From: Symbiodinium natans | Taxonomy: Eukaryota; Sar; Dinophyceae; Suessiales; Symbiodiniaceae | Length of the DNA stretch: 64,000 nt | NCBI GenBank assembly: GCA_905221605.1 | Contig: CAJNDS010000298.1 | Span: forward strand, 62,001-126,000 | Direction: 5' to 3' | Part shown: positions 53,417-64,000 of the stretch, piece after piece | Layout of the letters: each line of letters begins with the position of its first letter | How positions within the stretch are numbered: position 1 is the first letter of the stretch | Position numbers and translations under genes: made by a program | The notes under the pieces: generated by a model | What the model saw: the letters and a program-made list of their open reading frames with translations, nothing else | Told to the model about the DNA's origin: nothing | Database searches by the model: none

Positions 53417-56400
53417 GTTGGTCTTTGCTTATGAAGCGCTGCACCTTTGCATGCTCCACGTTTCAGTTGAGGGTTTCGGCTAGGTGACCACAAGGCGGCC
53501 AAAGATCTCTTAGAAGCGACCCCAGATCTATCATGCAAGAACTTCTTGGGTTTAGTTTTCAGAGGGAAAACGAATGAGAGAACTGGCACCCGCCACTCAA
53601 AGCCACCAACCCCCTGAACCCTTTCAACATGCCCGAACCCAAACCACATGACTTCCTGCGAACAGCCTTACAGCCCCATTGAAGGGAGCACCTGTGCCTT
53701 CAGCCACGATGCCCCAGCGAGCCTGACCCCAAAAAGCCGGGGATACCATAGGGTTCATGGGGCTATGGGGTCCATGGCTAAGGTTGTGTCCTAGCCTTGG
53801 CACTCAAGTCAGGAATTTAACGCTGGAAGGCCGATTGAGTAGGAGTGTTGACTCAAGATTCATGGTGTCCATTCTGATAATTGTGAGGGTTTCTTGAGTC
53901 AGTGACTGGCAGAATGCTCACTGCTCTGGCGCGTGGTGTCGTGTACCTATTTTGAAGGGAGGCTGGTGGCATTCCATCAACGGCACGTTAGACTTTCCTT
54001 TCTGTAGTGCGGATTGAGTAGATGCGCGCAGGAGATCACAAGACGGCCTGCGTGAATATTTGCGACCACGACTTGAAGCATGGGACTGCGCTACTTCCTT
54101 GTAAGGTTCGCTGGGTCTGCGACGCTAAGATGCCGCCGCCGCCGACCCAGCACAACAATGTCGGGGGTCAGCGTTGTCAAGTTGTCTTTGTACTGGTAGG
54201 GTGCAGACCATCCCAAGCCTCAAAGCAGATTTGATTTGGGGAAGGGGCCTGTGGATCCTGGCGCAGAGGCTCTTGAGATCTCCTGAACTCGGAGGCTTTA
54301 GCTCCTGAACTCTAAACCCAAAGAGCCTTGAAGCACCTCAACCCCCCAGAATGTCTTGGGTCAATTCCGGGTCAGGGCAAACCTGCAGCCTAAAACCCTC
54401 CGAATCCCTGAAAAGCCCTGCGCAGTGCCTCCGGGAACCTTGAAGTATCCCATTCAATGCTTTGGTTTTGCATGCTTGGAGTTCAAGGTGGGTGCCTTGT
54501 TTCAGATGTCTTGTAAGAACCTTTTTGGCAGATGCCCTTCCGTCAGTTTCGGGTTATTCCTACGACAACAAGCCGCTACAATCGAGTTGAACTTTCCATT
54601 GATGCAAGCCCTTGAATAGCATTCCGGATAATACAAACATCAGAGAGAGAGAGAGAGAGTCTGAGAGTGCCTTTTCGGATGTTTCTGAATCAGCAAACTT
54701 CAGGCATGTTTGGATTTCAGTGGGCGCGAATGCACGCTTCCAGAAGCACCATCAGCCAAAGGCAGAGTAGTGGTGGCTCTGCCGTACAGTACAGTGCATC
54801 AAGACAGTGAAGCTTCGATCTCTTCCTTGCCCTCCCCTTGCTTGGAGCTTCGAAGTAAGCCTTCGACCCCGCGAAGCCTCCGAAAGCATGAGCCGCGAGC
54901 ACCAAGAAGCGAACTTCACATGAACAAGGCTGGTCCGCCACTTTGAAAATACGAGATCATGGCGCGCTCCGACAACAAGATCCCTGTTTAAACCATCTCC
55001 TACCCAGGTGCAAGCTTTCGCTGCTTTTCGTCCGGTGGGGCGGCGAGTTCCTTTGTTGCAAAGAACAGGGCTGCAGGGCTGCTGGCGATTTTTTTTGGCG
55101 GTTACAGGTGTCAATCTTGGGATCTGCCGTTAGCAAGTCGCTCCTGAAGCCCAGGCAAGTCATAAGCCCTACCACCAACCAGTCGTTGACGTAGGACTGG
55201 TACAAGTGTCTCTTATTCATTCCACGTCGGTTTCTTGCTGGCATTTGCGTCCCAGATCCAGCTGCCTACGATTTGATTTGAAAAGAGGGGAGGGAATGCA
55301 CGAGATCAATATGATGGGCGCGCGTGCCACTGACAAGAGTATCCACAGCCTTGTTCTCACTTTGCTCGTGCTCATTCGTTGACTACCGCTCTCCGCTTTG
55401 TGTTTATTCATAGCCAATTGAGCAAATGAGAAGCCAGGGAATGAGCGAGGCGCGAAATCAACTCCTTCTCTGAGGTACTCCAAGTGGATGGATGAGCAGG
55501 AGGCAAGCATCGCCACCTTTACTGTACTAGACCCTGCAGGTTGTGTTGTTCCTGCATCTCCTTTGCATGTTGATGGCATCTTCATCAGTCGTTGAGCGAG
55601 CAAGGGCTGGCAAAGACAACGAGACTATCGCTTGCAGATTGAAAGCCTTTGAATGCAGCATGGCGAGGACCCTATGCGGGCTCGAGGATGCGAGTTGTTT
55701 TGAAGGTTGAAAATCGGGTGCAGTGCACATCAACTCAGTTCACACTAATGAAAACCCACACTCCTCTCGGCTGAGCTCTTGCACCGGCATTCTCCCTCTG
55801 AAGCTGCAAGCTCAGTCCAGGGAAGGCATGCCAGTTGCACGTGTGTCCTGACAAAGCACGATTGCCCTTTGTATGGATATATGTGAACACATGGGGAGCA
55901 AACAGGGGCCACTGTCCTAGTCGACCAGAGCATCGGCAAAGGCCTTATCTCGGTGAGGGCTCCGAGCCACAGCGGGCTCGTGGGATTCAGAGAAGTTTGC
56001 CCACGTCTACATCAGTGTTCAAAGGGTCGGAGCCAACATGATTCTCAAGACATGAACTGAAGATTTTTCGCACAATGTCGACTTCATCCGCTACGTTTAT
56101 GATACGGCGACGAAGATGATGATAACGGCTGCCTGCGAGGATGAGGCGAGTGCTTCTCCGATAGGCCCGCACGGGAGCTGGCTCATCTTCCGTGGCATTG
56201 CTGGCTACCACTCCGAAGCTGAAAGTGATCGTCCAAGGGTTGAGGCCAAATGTGCAAAACGTGGAACTACCAAGGCCAGGGAGAACGGAACGTGCTGCGA
56301 ATGTGAGTTCCCTTCTATCTGGGCGGCAGATGACCAATAAAGAGCCGAGGAGAATGAGTTCGTCGTGGAAGTGATCATCGTGCAAGACCCAGAGCATGTG

Positions 56401-58052
56401 GTACGTACATGTACGTCCCCATTTCAATGCCTAAGAAAAATTCGGCTGTACGTCGCAAGTGTTTCAAGTTCTTTGAATATTGACGCTATACTGCTTCAGT
56501 TCAAAGTATCGAATCTGGCTTCAGTGTGCTCACATTCTTAAAACCTACACCCAGCAGGAACCACTGAAATCTGTTGCCACTCCTCCGCCCCCTTGTTCAA
56601 GGCGTAGGTTTCGGGGGTTGTTTTTACTTGGCACCAACCCGGGCGCAGCCGCGTGGCAGGCGAACGATGGCGATTGGGGCAAGTACGGCTCTCCACCAAG
56701 CGATGAGTACATGGGTTCCTCAGCTGACAAGCATCTAAGAAAGACCGGGCATCCTGAAACTGCTTTCCCGAAACATGGAGCATCTTCGGTCTGCCACCCT
56801 GTGTCCTCAGGCCATGTGGTGGAGCAGGGCTTTAAGAAGCACCCGGGCCTCCACGGTCAAGAGGTGGGCCACCGGGGCAGATGGCGGGGTTTCGTCACGC
56901 TGGACACTCGTAATGCTGGAAGGCGTGGGTATGGTTGCGAGTTCTGCGGTGCCGCACACGAGTCCCGTAGCTTCAGTTTCAAGAGCTTGCAGCAAAAGTG
57001 ACCTGAATCATGGCTTACGCTGACTTACCATGCCGTGGGCCCGAGTTGTGAAGTCGTCAGACTCCGAGCGCTCAGCCGTTTGAGTTGATAGGATAACAAG
57101 TACTCAGTGGCTACGTGAGCTGTCACACCACGAAACCGAGTCGGGCACGGCACAGGATGCACAAAAATCAATCTGCTGATGCTCTCCATGCTCTCCATGC
57201 TCTTCAGACTTTTGGAGCACGTGATTCAACCCCCATGCCAGGGTATTCCGCAGTGGGAGCTGCACCATGTCTTCGTTGCAAGCTCAAAGGCCGGTGCGTC
57301 GTTCATAGCCTTCGAGCGAATGTCTTAGACCGAGCCTTCGAGCGCAGTCTTAACAGAAGGAAATGACCCTGTGGAGGACGCCCTCCAGATAGCTCCGCAA
57401 GCGCACATGATCCGGGCCGGCATGAAAGGCAGGAGAGCAGCGACGCCTCAAATTAAGATGACCCCTGGCATCATGCTGCGCGGCTTGTTTACACATAGGG
57501 GGGCTTGGTCATCTACTGCAAATAGAATCAAATAGAGCTGGGAAGCCAGATTGAGCAGAAAGGCCTCTTCAACAGAACAAGCATGTGTTCACAAATCGAT
57601 TTGGGTTCGGAGTCTGGCCTGGCAAAGTGCACATGACAAGGGTAGAACATTGCATAGTGCTGCATCCTGTTTACCTGGTGCTAGGGGCATAACGTTGGGG
57701 TTTGAAGGGTTTTGCTGCTGGTCGGTTGGTGGCGAGAAGGGGGATGCACAAATCATCGCCAACACAATTCCGAAACTCCTTGCAGCCACGGCCTTGCTAC
57801 CCGTCACAATCTGTGGCGACCAAAGAAAGCAACTCAATCCGTTTTGCCAAACCCCTCCAAGCCTGAACACCCCCCAAAACAGTCTCCCAAATCCTGAACC
57901 AGCTGATCCCAGGAGTAGGCTCAAAAGCTCACTCTACGAAGTGTCTTGAAAGCGCCTTTGCAGGTCCCCGCCGTGCGGCCTTCTGGATGCTTTGGCCTGC
58001 CGAGTGGGAGGCCAATCCACTTCACAGCGATGATGTGCAAACATGGAAGTTG
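53417..58052. other. No gene recognised
   Basis: Open frames up to 173 codons (56480-57001) and 146 codons on the minus strand (55987-56427) lack recognisable motifs. A GAGAGA run lies at 54643-54659. Confidence 0.35.
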
Positions 58053-58199
58053 AGGGTTTAGGGTTCAGGTTTTAGGGTTTAGGAATGAGGAACACTGTCA
58101 TGTGAAGGAGATCGAGGCCCCTTGCAAAGAAGAAAAGAAATTGACTGTCTGTGTTATTTACATTGGGAAGGAAAGAGCTCTGCTTTTGGGAGTGCGATT

Positions 58200-58350
58200 C
58201 GTGTGTGTGTGTGTGTATTTATTTTTTTATTTATTTATCTATTTATCTATTTATGTTTTTATTTATCTGTGGAAGCATACGTATCTGTATATGTATATGT
58301 AGATGAGATGTATATATACATATATATATACACACACATTCACATGTGTA
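58200..58350. repeat. GT, ATTT and TATA simple-repeat patch
   Basis: GTGTGTGT (58202-58216), then TTTATTTATCTATTTATCTA units to 58265, then ATATGTA/TATATA units to 58330. Confidence 0.85.
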
Positions 58351-58455
58351 GCTGCACGTGTAATGGTGTACATGTATATAGAAATGTGTGTAGACGATCA
58401 TTCTGTTATTGTGCTTCTGCCTCTTGTTACTGACATGATAACCAAGTAAATGTAA

Positions 58456-58716
58456 GTCCAGAACTGGGGTTTAAAGCTTGAAGTACAGCCCCATCATCCT
58501 TGTTTTGGCGAGGACTTCGGTGATCCAGACTACGCCTGCTACGTGGAGCGCCACGCAATGCCCGGGGCTGGGAACGCTTGCAAATTCTGCATCGGCCAAG
58601 AAGTGACAACCAAATGGAGCCATCAGCTGTGTTACAGGATTCAGAGTTACCGTAAAGCCAGGAACAGTACCTTGTCTGAACAACCCGAAAACCCGAAAAG
58701 TAGATGTTGGCCATGA
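58456..58716 (+). CDS. Hypothetical Cys-containing exon, 86 codons to a stop
   Basis: Open from a stop at 58453 to TGA at 58714, with an AGTCCAG acceptor at 58461. It has no ATG near its start and so is easily overlooked. It encodes CFGEDFGDPDYACYVERH, then NACKFCIGQEVTTKWSHQ and LCYRIQSYRKARN. It includes a CxxC and several further cysteines, and composition is protein-like. No family recognised; it would be a last exon. Confidence 0.3.
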   Translation, partial: VQNWGLKLEVQPHHPCFGEDFGDPDYACYVERHAMPGAGNACKFCIGQEVTTKWSHQLCYRIQSYRKARNSTLSEQPENPKSRCWP

Positions 58717-60359
58717 AGCCCTTAAGCCTAAAAGGGGGCGTTCGCTTTTGGAGTCTTGTGCTCTAACCGGAGGTGTACACTTTACGGTGCTGGGCCCTCA
58801 TCCCCCCCCTGCTGAATAGAGATGTTTGTTTGTGAGGACTAAACCATCCTTAGAGCCCAATACGGAGACGTTTGCTTAAGCCACTGGGCCTGGCATGGCT
58901 ATTTGAAAATCCAAGCAGCCTGCTTCACCCAGGAAACGATGCTCCTGCCTGGTACTTGAGACACTAAGTTACCAAGCCATCAGCCGCCACACCTGTTCTG
59001 CCACACCTAAGAACAAAACCAAGTGAGGGGATCTACCATGAGGAAGGCCAAGCATGCTTATTAGGAATCTCTGCTCTGCGTAGGCATCAGGCAATACCCT
59101 TCAACCCCAAGCCACCTCCGCACTTCAGGTTTGCTGCCATGCGTGCTTGCGAGGTTCGGCTTAGCACTTTTGGTTTAGGAAGGTTAGTGTTTCGAGCGTT
59201 TTTGCTGTCCTGGCAATGGTTAAAGTTTAAAGCCCACTGGTCGGGTTTTCGGCGGGCTCGATTTCTTTGTCTCAGTGTCGGGTCTGCATGCCTTGTCTCA
59301 TGCAAAGGGCCTTCAGAGGGCCTCGGGTTATCAGTAGAGGGGGCAGCCTTGAGGGCTGCCTGAAGGCTGTAGTCTTCCTTCAAGCTCCTCTGCACTTTGC
59401 AATAGTTTTTCCGGCAGCCGGCTGTGGGGACAGGCACTCGGGCAGCAAAGTACGTCAGGAGAAAGAGCTGCACCCCACACCTGCTTGAGCGCTTGTATGT
59501 TGTGATCCTTAGCTCGTACGCTGTCTTCCAAGCAGCATGCACTTTCGACATCCCAAATGCTATCCCCGCAAGTCCCAGCAACGTATTGCTGTGAAACCCC
59601 CACGTGTTTCTTGACCCCCCGAACCTTCTTTCCAGCCCCTCCCAACATGCTCTCCCGACCCCTTGGGAAGCTGCCCCCCAAGCCCCCAAGATTCGTTGGC
59701 AACCCTTCACAACACTTCGCCGTGACCTGCTTCCTGCATGAACCCCCAATCTCCTTCATTTGACCCCCAAAGCCTCGGGTGTTTGAGCAGTGCTATGTCC
59801 GTGCACACATGCTCATGCTCCTCCGGCAGCTGCGTGAAAGGGTTGGGTCAGGTTGAAGCAGCGTCCGGCCCCTGTACTTGCAGTGCTTGTAAATCTCGGC
59901 TCCTTCTGTTAGCACATGGCAGAGTGTGTCAGTGTGTGTGTGTGTGCGCAAATCAGGGTCGGCAGCCCTCAACCCGAGTTGTGCCAATGGACGCGAGGAG
60001 TCCTGGGATCCAGTGTCTCTATACTGTCACCCTGCCTGAACTCCTTGAAGTCGTGGCCTCTTGAAAATGGAGGCGGCTGCCATCCGCAGTATTTTCCCTC
60101 ATGCGGCGGACCAGCATGGCTCTCAGATTCAGGATTTATGATTGAGATTTCGAGCCAATGTTGAGTCAGTTTGAGGGTCAGCTTGGGAGTTTATTGCTGA
60201 GAGCTTTGGATGGCAACATGTATCCAGAAAGATTGTAGACGTTGGGATTTTGTGGTCAGATGAACCCTTCCCACAAAGCGCAACAACCCTGTTGCAGGGG
60301 AGGGCTATTTTGTGGAAACAGAAGAGTCAATGTCAATCCCAATGCCAATGCCGAAACAG
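58717..60359. other. No gene recognised
   Basis: A minus-strand frame of 220 codons (59087-59749) has no motif. A short GT run lies at 59930-59945. Confidence 0.35.
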
Positions 60360-60520
60360 GCCCTGAGACCCACCTACGAGAGTGAGTTTGGGCCATTTAG
60401 GTACGACCGATGCTGCCACCTACAAAGTCCCACACCTCAGGTACGAGCTCATCACGTCCAAGTCGTGGATGGCGACGCTCTCATTGCATCCAGGCGGGGA
60501 AGACCGAAATCCGCTTACGC
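60360..60520 (+). CDS. Two exon-like segments separated by a 40-nt GT-AG gap
   Basis: The first (60360-60400) follows GAAACAG, encodes ALRPTYESEFGPF and ends TTTAG|GTACGA. The second starts at 60441 after ACCTCAG|GTACGA and encodes YELITSKSWMATLSLHPGGE. Removing 60401-60440 keeps one frame. No family recognised. Confidence 0.25.
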
Positions 60521-60775
60521 CCCATGAGCCTGATGAACAAACCAATCGACGTCAAGACTGCCAAGTAGACCTTGGCTTCGAATGAGGACAATAGGCTTTG
60601 GAACGCTTCACCTGGAGCCGGCTCCGGACAAACGCGAAAGCTCCAGCCATACCCTGAACCCATGAGACACTAAGCTGTGACCACAGCCAGCACTGCAGAA
60701 GTCCCAGGGCAGGGTAACTTCCCTACTCCTCCAGCCCCGTAGAAGAAGAAGAAAGAGGTAGGGAGAAAAAAAGAG

Positions 60776-60856
60776 AGAAATATATATGTATATATATATG
60801 TGTAGATATATACACATATATATATATATATATGCTCACACCCCCCCCCCCCCCAT
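60776..60856. repeat. TA-rich simple repeat ending in a C-run
   Basis: ATATATGTATATATATATGT type units (60780-60832) followed by CACA and about 15 C (60839-60854). Confidence 0.9.
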
Positions 60857-60889
60857 GACCCACCGTGAGGCCGTGTCGGAGTAAGAAAT

Positions 60890-61330
60890 CCATACTTAGT
60901 CATAGCTATGAATTTAATAAGAACCCTCTTAATTGAACGAAAACCCTATGAAATTCATACGAACCCTATTAAGATTAATAAGACTCTTTATTGAATCAAG
61001 AGGAATAATGACTTGGAATCATATTTGAGTCAGAGGAACTCCCTATCAAACGTCATGGGAATGCTATTAAAATGTAGAAAAAGAATAGGGCCCCCATGAA
61101 GAATAGTAGGGAGCTTGTGAAAATGAGAAGGGACCCTTTTTGAATTCACGGGAATGTGAGAATTCCATTAAATCTAAATAGGAATCCTATTAATATTTCT
61201 CTTAATCTTGTTATGATGAATTAGAATCCTATTCAATTTATGAGGAACCCCACTAAAATTCATAAGAACCCTTTTACAAATTAAGAGGAATCTTTTGAAT
61301 GAAGAAGGTCCCATCAATTAGAATTTATAA
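60890..61330. repeat. AT-rich degenerate repeat family (GAACCCTATTAA / GGAATCCTA)
   Basis: AT-rich compared with the rest of the window. Units of roughly 25-30 bp carry GAACCCTATTAA, GGAATCCTATTAA and AATTCATA motifs in varied order. The same family returns at 63180-64000. Confidence 0.8.
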
Positions 61331-61344
61331 GCAACACCACTAAA

Positions 61345-61348
61345 AAGC

Positions 61349-61386
<38 letters not shown>

Positions 61387-61552
61387 GAGTAGGATTAGGA
61401 GTAGGAGGAGGAGGAGTAGGAGGAGGAGGAGGAGGAGCAGGAGTAGTAGGAGGAGTAGGAGGAGGAGGAGGAGTAGGAGTAGTAGGAGTAGTAGGAGTAG
61501 TAGGAGTAGTAGGAGTAGTAGGAGTAGTGGTAGTGGCAGTGCTAGTAGTAAT

Positions 61553-61597
<45 letters not shown>

Positions 61598-61610
61598 CTT
61601 GGGCCGCCGT
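61345..61610. repeat. GTA/GGA triplet array
   Basis: AGTAGTAGTAG from 61349, changing to AGGAGG and AGTAGGAGT units to 61530, then pure AGT units at 61553-61594. Confidence 0.95.
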
Positions 61611-61619
61611 GGGGTCCCA

Positions 61620-62375
61620 GTGCTAGAATGTACGATTTGTTGCCGGGAAGATGTACGATTTGTTGCCGGGGCCTTAGGCTGGAAGTGGGGTCGTTGTGCT
61701 AAGATATACGATTTGTTGCCGGTGTTTTTGCGCTCGAAGTGGGGTCCCACTGCTAAGTTGAGTTGTACGATTTGTTGCCGGTGTCTTGGGCCCAAATTAG
61801 GGGGCGAACTTTCAGCGGGGTCCCAGCGCTGAGATGTACGATTTGTTGCCGGTGACATGATCTTGAAGTGGGGTCCCCGTGCTGAGATGTACAGTTTGTT
61901 GCCGTTGTTTTTTGGCCTCGAAGTGAGTGCAATTTGTCGGAGTTGTCTTGGTCTCGAAGTGGGTGCCCCAGTGCAAAGGAAGTGCGATTTGTTGCCATGG
62001 TTTTAGCCTCAATGCAGTGAGTGCCCCAGTGCTAAGAAGTACGATTTGTTGCCGTTGTCTTACGATTCGTTGCGCTGACATGGTGCCCGAGCGCAAAGAA
62101 GCGTGATTTGTTGTCCCGGCTGCTCCAGTGCGAACAAGTGCGATGTGTTGCCGTTGATCACAAGTGTCGCGCCCATACTCTCTTATTCAGCGTTTCTCCA
62201 CTGTCGCTCAAGTCTTCGTCAATGACTTGCGCATTGCCGTTGTCTTGGCCTTGAAGTAGTGCTCCAGCTCTAAGAAGAACGATGTGTTGCCTTTGTTTTG
62301 GCGTTGAGTGTTCCAATGATCAAGAGTACGATTGGTTGCCGTTGTGTTGGCCCTTGAGTTCGTGCCCCATTAAAC
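61620..62375. repeat. About 60-bp minisatellite with ACGATTTGTTGCCG core, 12-13 imperfect copies
   Basis: The core (A/T)(A/G)CGATTTGTTGCCG occurs at about 61631, 61651, 61707, 61767, 61838, 62038 and, with changes, at least six more times to 62335. Copies are separated by a variable CTTGG...GAAGTGGGGTCCCAGTGCTA part. Spacing is 55-75 bp, and divergence increases rightward. Confidence 0.85.
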
Positions 62376-63180
62376 AGGACGGGGTTTGGTTTAGCGTCTT
62401 GAAAGGCGGCCTTTCGCCGCCCCCTTCCGCCTGCCCTCCCGCCCACCCCTCCCTCCCCCGGAGAGCACACGGGCTCCCAAAATAACGTGAGAGCGCCAGA
62501 GGTTTTTTCAAGGGCAGGGGATGGGGTCCTTTGGGAGCAATTTTGTGGGTTGACCACCTTCAAAGTTTTAATACGTGTAGGTCCTACACCTGTGAACTGT
62601 CCCTCACAACCACCAAAAACTATCAAAAACTATATCTTTAAACACAGATCTCCCCGAACATCCAACAAGACCGCAGCGCAGGAGCGTCATGCTGCTGCGG
62701 CCAGAGCCTACCTGTGAGTTTGCAAAGCTTAGTGGAGCGCATTCCTTTCTGGGTGATTAAGGTCTGATAACCTAGTGTGCTGTAGAATTTCGGGCCAGGA
62801 GCCCTAAACCTTGAGATTTCTCAAGGAACCGCTCGCTCGACCCTGCCACACATCCAGCTTTTAATTCTCAGCGGCTGTCCGGGTGTGGGGCTTGGCAACA
62901 ACCCCAGGTGGCAAATCAGATATGATGTGAGTCGTATCGTCCATCTCAGCTGAGGCTGAGGTTGTTATGAACAAAAAAACTGCCCTGCTCCCCCTGTTTT
63001 CGAACCGACCAGCGAGCGAGCACACTCGGGGAACCCAGTGCGTCTAGCGCCGGAGTATGACATGGCAACGTGGTACTGATACCCAAGAAGCGCAGATGTG
63101 GCCCCGCTGATGGGGCAGCAAGTCTAGCTTGAAAAATCTGCACAGACGCCCTTGGGTATGAGTTGAGAGAAACCTGCTTT
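62376..63180. other. No gene recognised
   Basis: Pyrimidine-rich patch at 62408-62460. No motif seen. Confidence 0.4.
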
Positions 63181-63185
63181 TGGGC

Positions 63186-64000
63186 TCAGAGAAATCCTAC
63201 TAAATTAATAGGAACCAATAGGAATCCTATAAAAACAAATGTGGTTCGGATTTCTAGGCTTCCTGTTAGAATTCATGTGATTCCTATTAGAATTAATGGG
63301 ACAGGAATGCTCTTCAAATCTCCAGAGAAAACCATTCCAGTTACTTTGCAAGTCACAAACATGAATAGGAACCAATAGGAATCCTAAAAAGAAGTATGAA
63401 CCCTTTGCATTTTCAGATGGACCCCTATTGAAACTAAAAGAAGCCACTTTAAAATGATTGAGAACCTTGTTGAATTTCATAAGAACCCTGTTTACAGAAA
63501 AACGTATTAGGAATCCTTCTACATTGAATAAGAACCCTATGAAAATTCATAAGAATATTCTGAAATGGTAGAGGAGTCCCATTAAGATGGTCAGGAACCC
63601 TTTGACGTTAATCGGAGTTCATTAGGAACCCCAGTAAAATTTTTAAGAACCCTATTACCAATTGATAGGAATCCTTTTAAAATGAAGAGGAACCCTACTA
63701 AGTCCTACTAAAAATAATAGGAACCAATAGGAATCCTACAAAATTCAATGTGGTTCCTTTTCAAAATTTCTTGGCTTCCTGTTAGACTTAATGTGATTCC
63801 TATTAGAACAAAGGGCGAGGAATGCTATTCAATTTTCTAAGAATACCATTAAAATCACTTGGAGACTCACTAAAATGAATAGGCACCAATATGAATCTGA
63901 AAAAGATTTTTAATTTCAGAGGAACCCTGTTGGAATTAAAGAGCCACTTGAAAATGATTAAGAACCTTGTTGAAACGCATAAGAACCCTCTTGAAAAGTA
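63186..64000. repeat. AT-rich repeat with a duplication of about 0.5 kb period
   Basis: AATAGGAACCAATAGGAATC starting near 63208 recurs near 63717, followed in both by CCTA(T/C)AAAA, AATGTGGTT, CTTCCTGTTAGA, ATGTGATTCCTATTAGAA and GGAATGCT, and later by GCCACTT, AAAATGATT and GAACCTTGTTGAA. The two copies are each about 290 bp and offset by about 500-510 bp. The array runs off the right edge of the window. Confidence 0.85.

Noticed and set aside
55987-56427. 146-codon minus-strand frame as a gene
   Set aside because: No recognisable motif, no splice or start context, and composition similar to shadow frames.
62980-63060. tRNA-like GGTTCGAAAAC on the minus strand
   Set aside because: No five-base-pair T stem and no cloverleaf around it.

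Overview
The window reads as nuclear DNA of a dinoflagellate, most likely of the Symbiodiniaceae/Suessiales type. The evidence is: long tracts of simple repeats and G/C homopolymers; very sparse coding sequence; interstitial TTTAGGG-type repeats; a single-copy 5S rRNA gene next to U1 and U6 snRNA genes; a 35-residue PPR family protein of the type abundant in these algae; and introns whose donors are mostly GC and GA instead of GT, with AG|G acceptors. Nothing bacterial or organellar was seen. No dinoflagellate spliced-leader sequence and no convincing tRNA gene was found.

The main discovery is a gene that is invisible as open reading frames. From 5146 to 23941 on the + strand, 28 recognisable exons of 19-98 nt can be chained in one frame from a Kozak-like ATG to a TAA (1461 nt, about 486 residues). 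The product is a peptidase family C69 (secernin/dipeptidase-like, Ntn-hydrolase) protein with an N-terminal signal peptide directly followed by the presumed catalytic cysteine. Its introns carry most of the repeats of the first 24 kb: a CTG-rich array, a 57-bp tandem repeat, a TAC/GAC triplet array, a half-kilobase pyrimidine tract, a 1-kb (ACGC)n plus (CA)n block, and an antisense protein-kinase-like fragment. One or more small exons are probably still missing.

From 24.4 to 25.2 kb lies a small RNA-gene cluster in the same orientation: U6 snRNA, U1 snRNA, 5S rRNA. Exons of a SulP-type anion transporter follow at 27.2-28.3 kb. The clearest ordinary gene is a 617-residue PPR protein at 29.66-31.58 kb, made of 16 repeats and interrupted by one 74-nt GC-AG intron.

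From 31.6 to 64 kb coding evidence is thin and scattered. There is a cyclic-nucleotide-binding-domain exon (41.2 kb), a BSD-domain exon (49.3-49.7 kb), a possible guanylate-kinase-like exon (53.3 kb), and several orphan exon-like segments. Structural features are a 99-bp near-perfect hairpin at 43.6 kb, telomere-like repeats in opposite orientations at 32.5 kb, a GTGA array at 50.6 kb, and at the right end a block of several satellite-like repeats: a GGAATCCTA family, a GTA/GGA triplet array and a 60-bp minisatellite.
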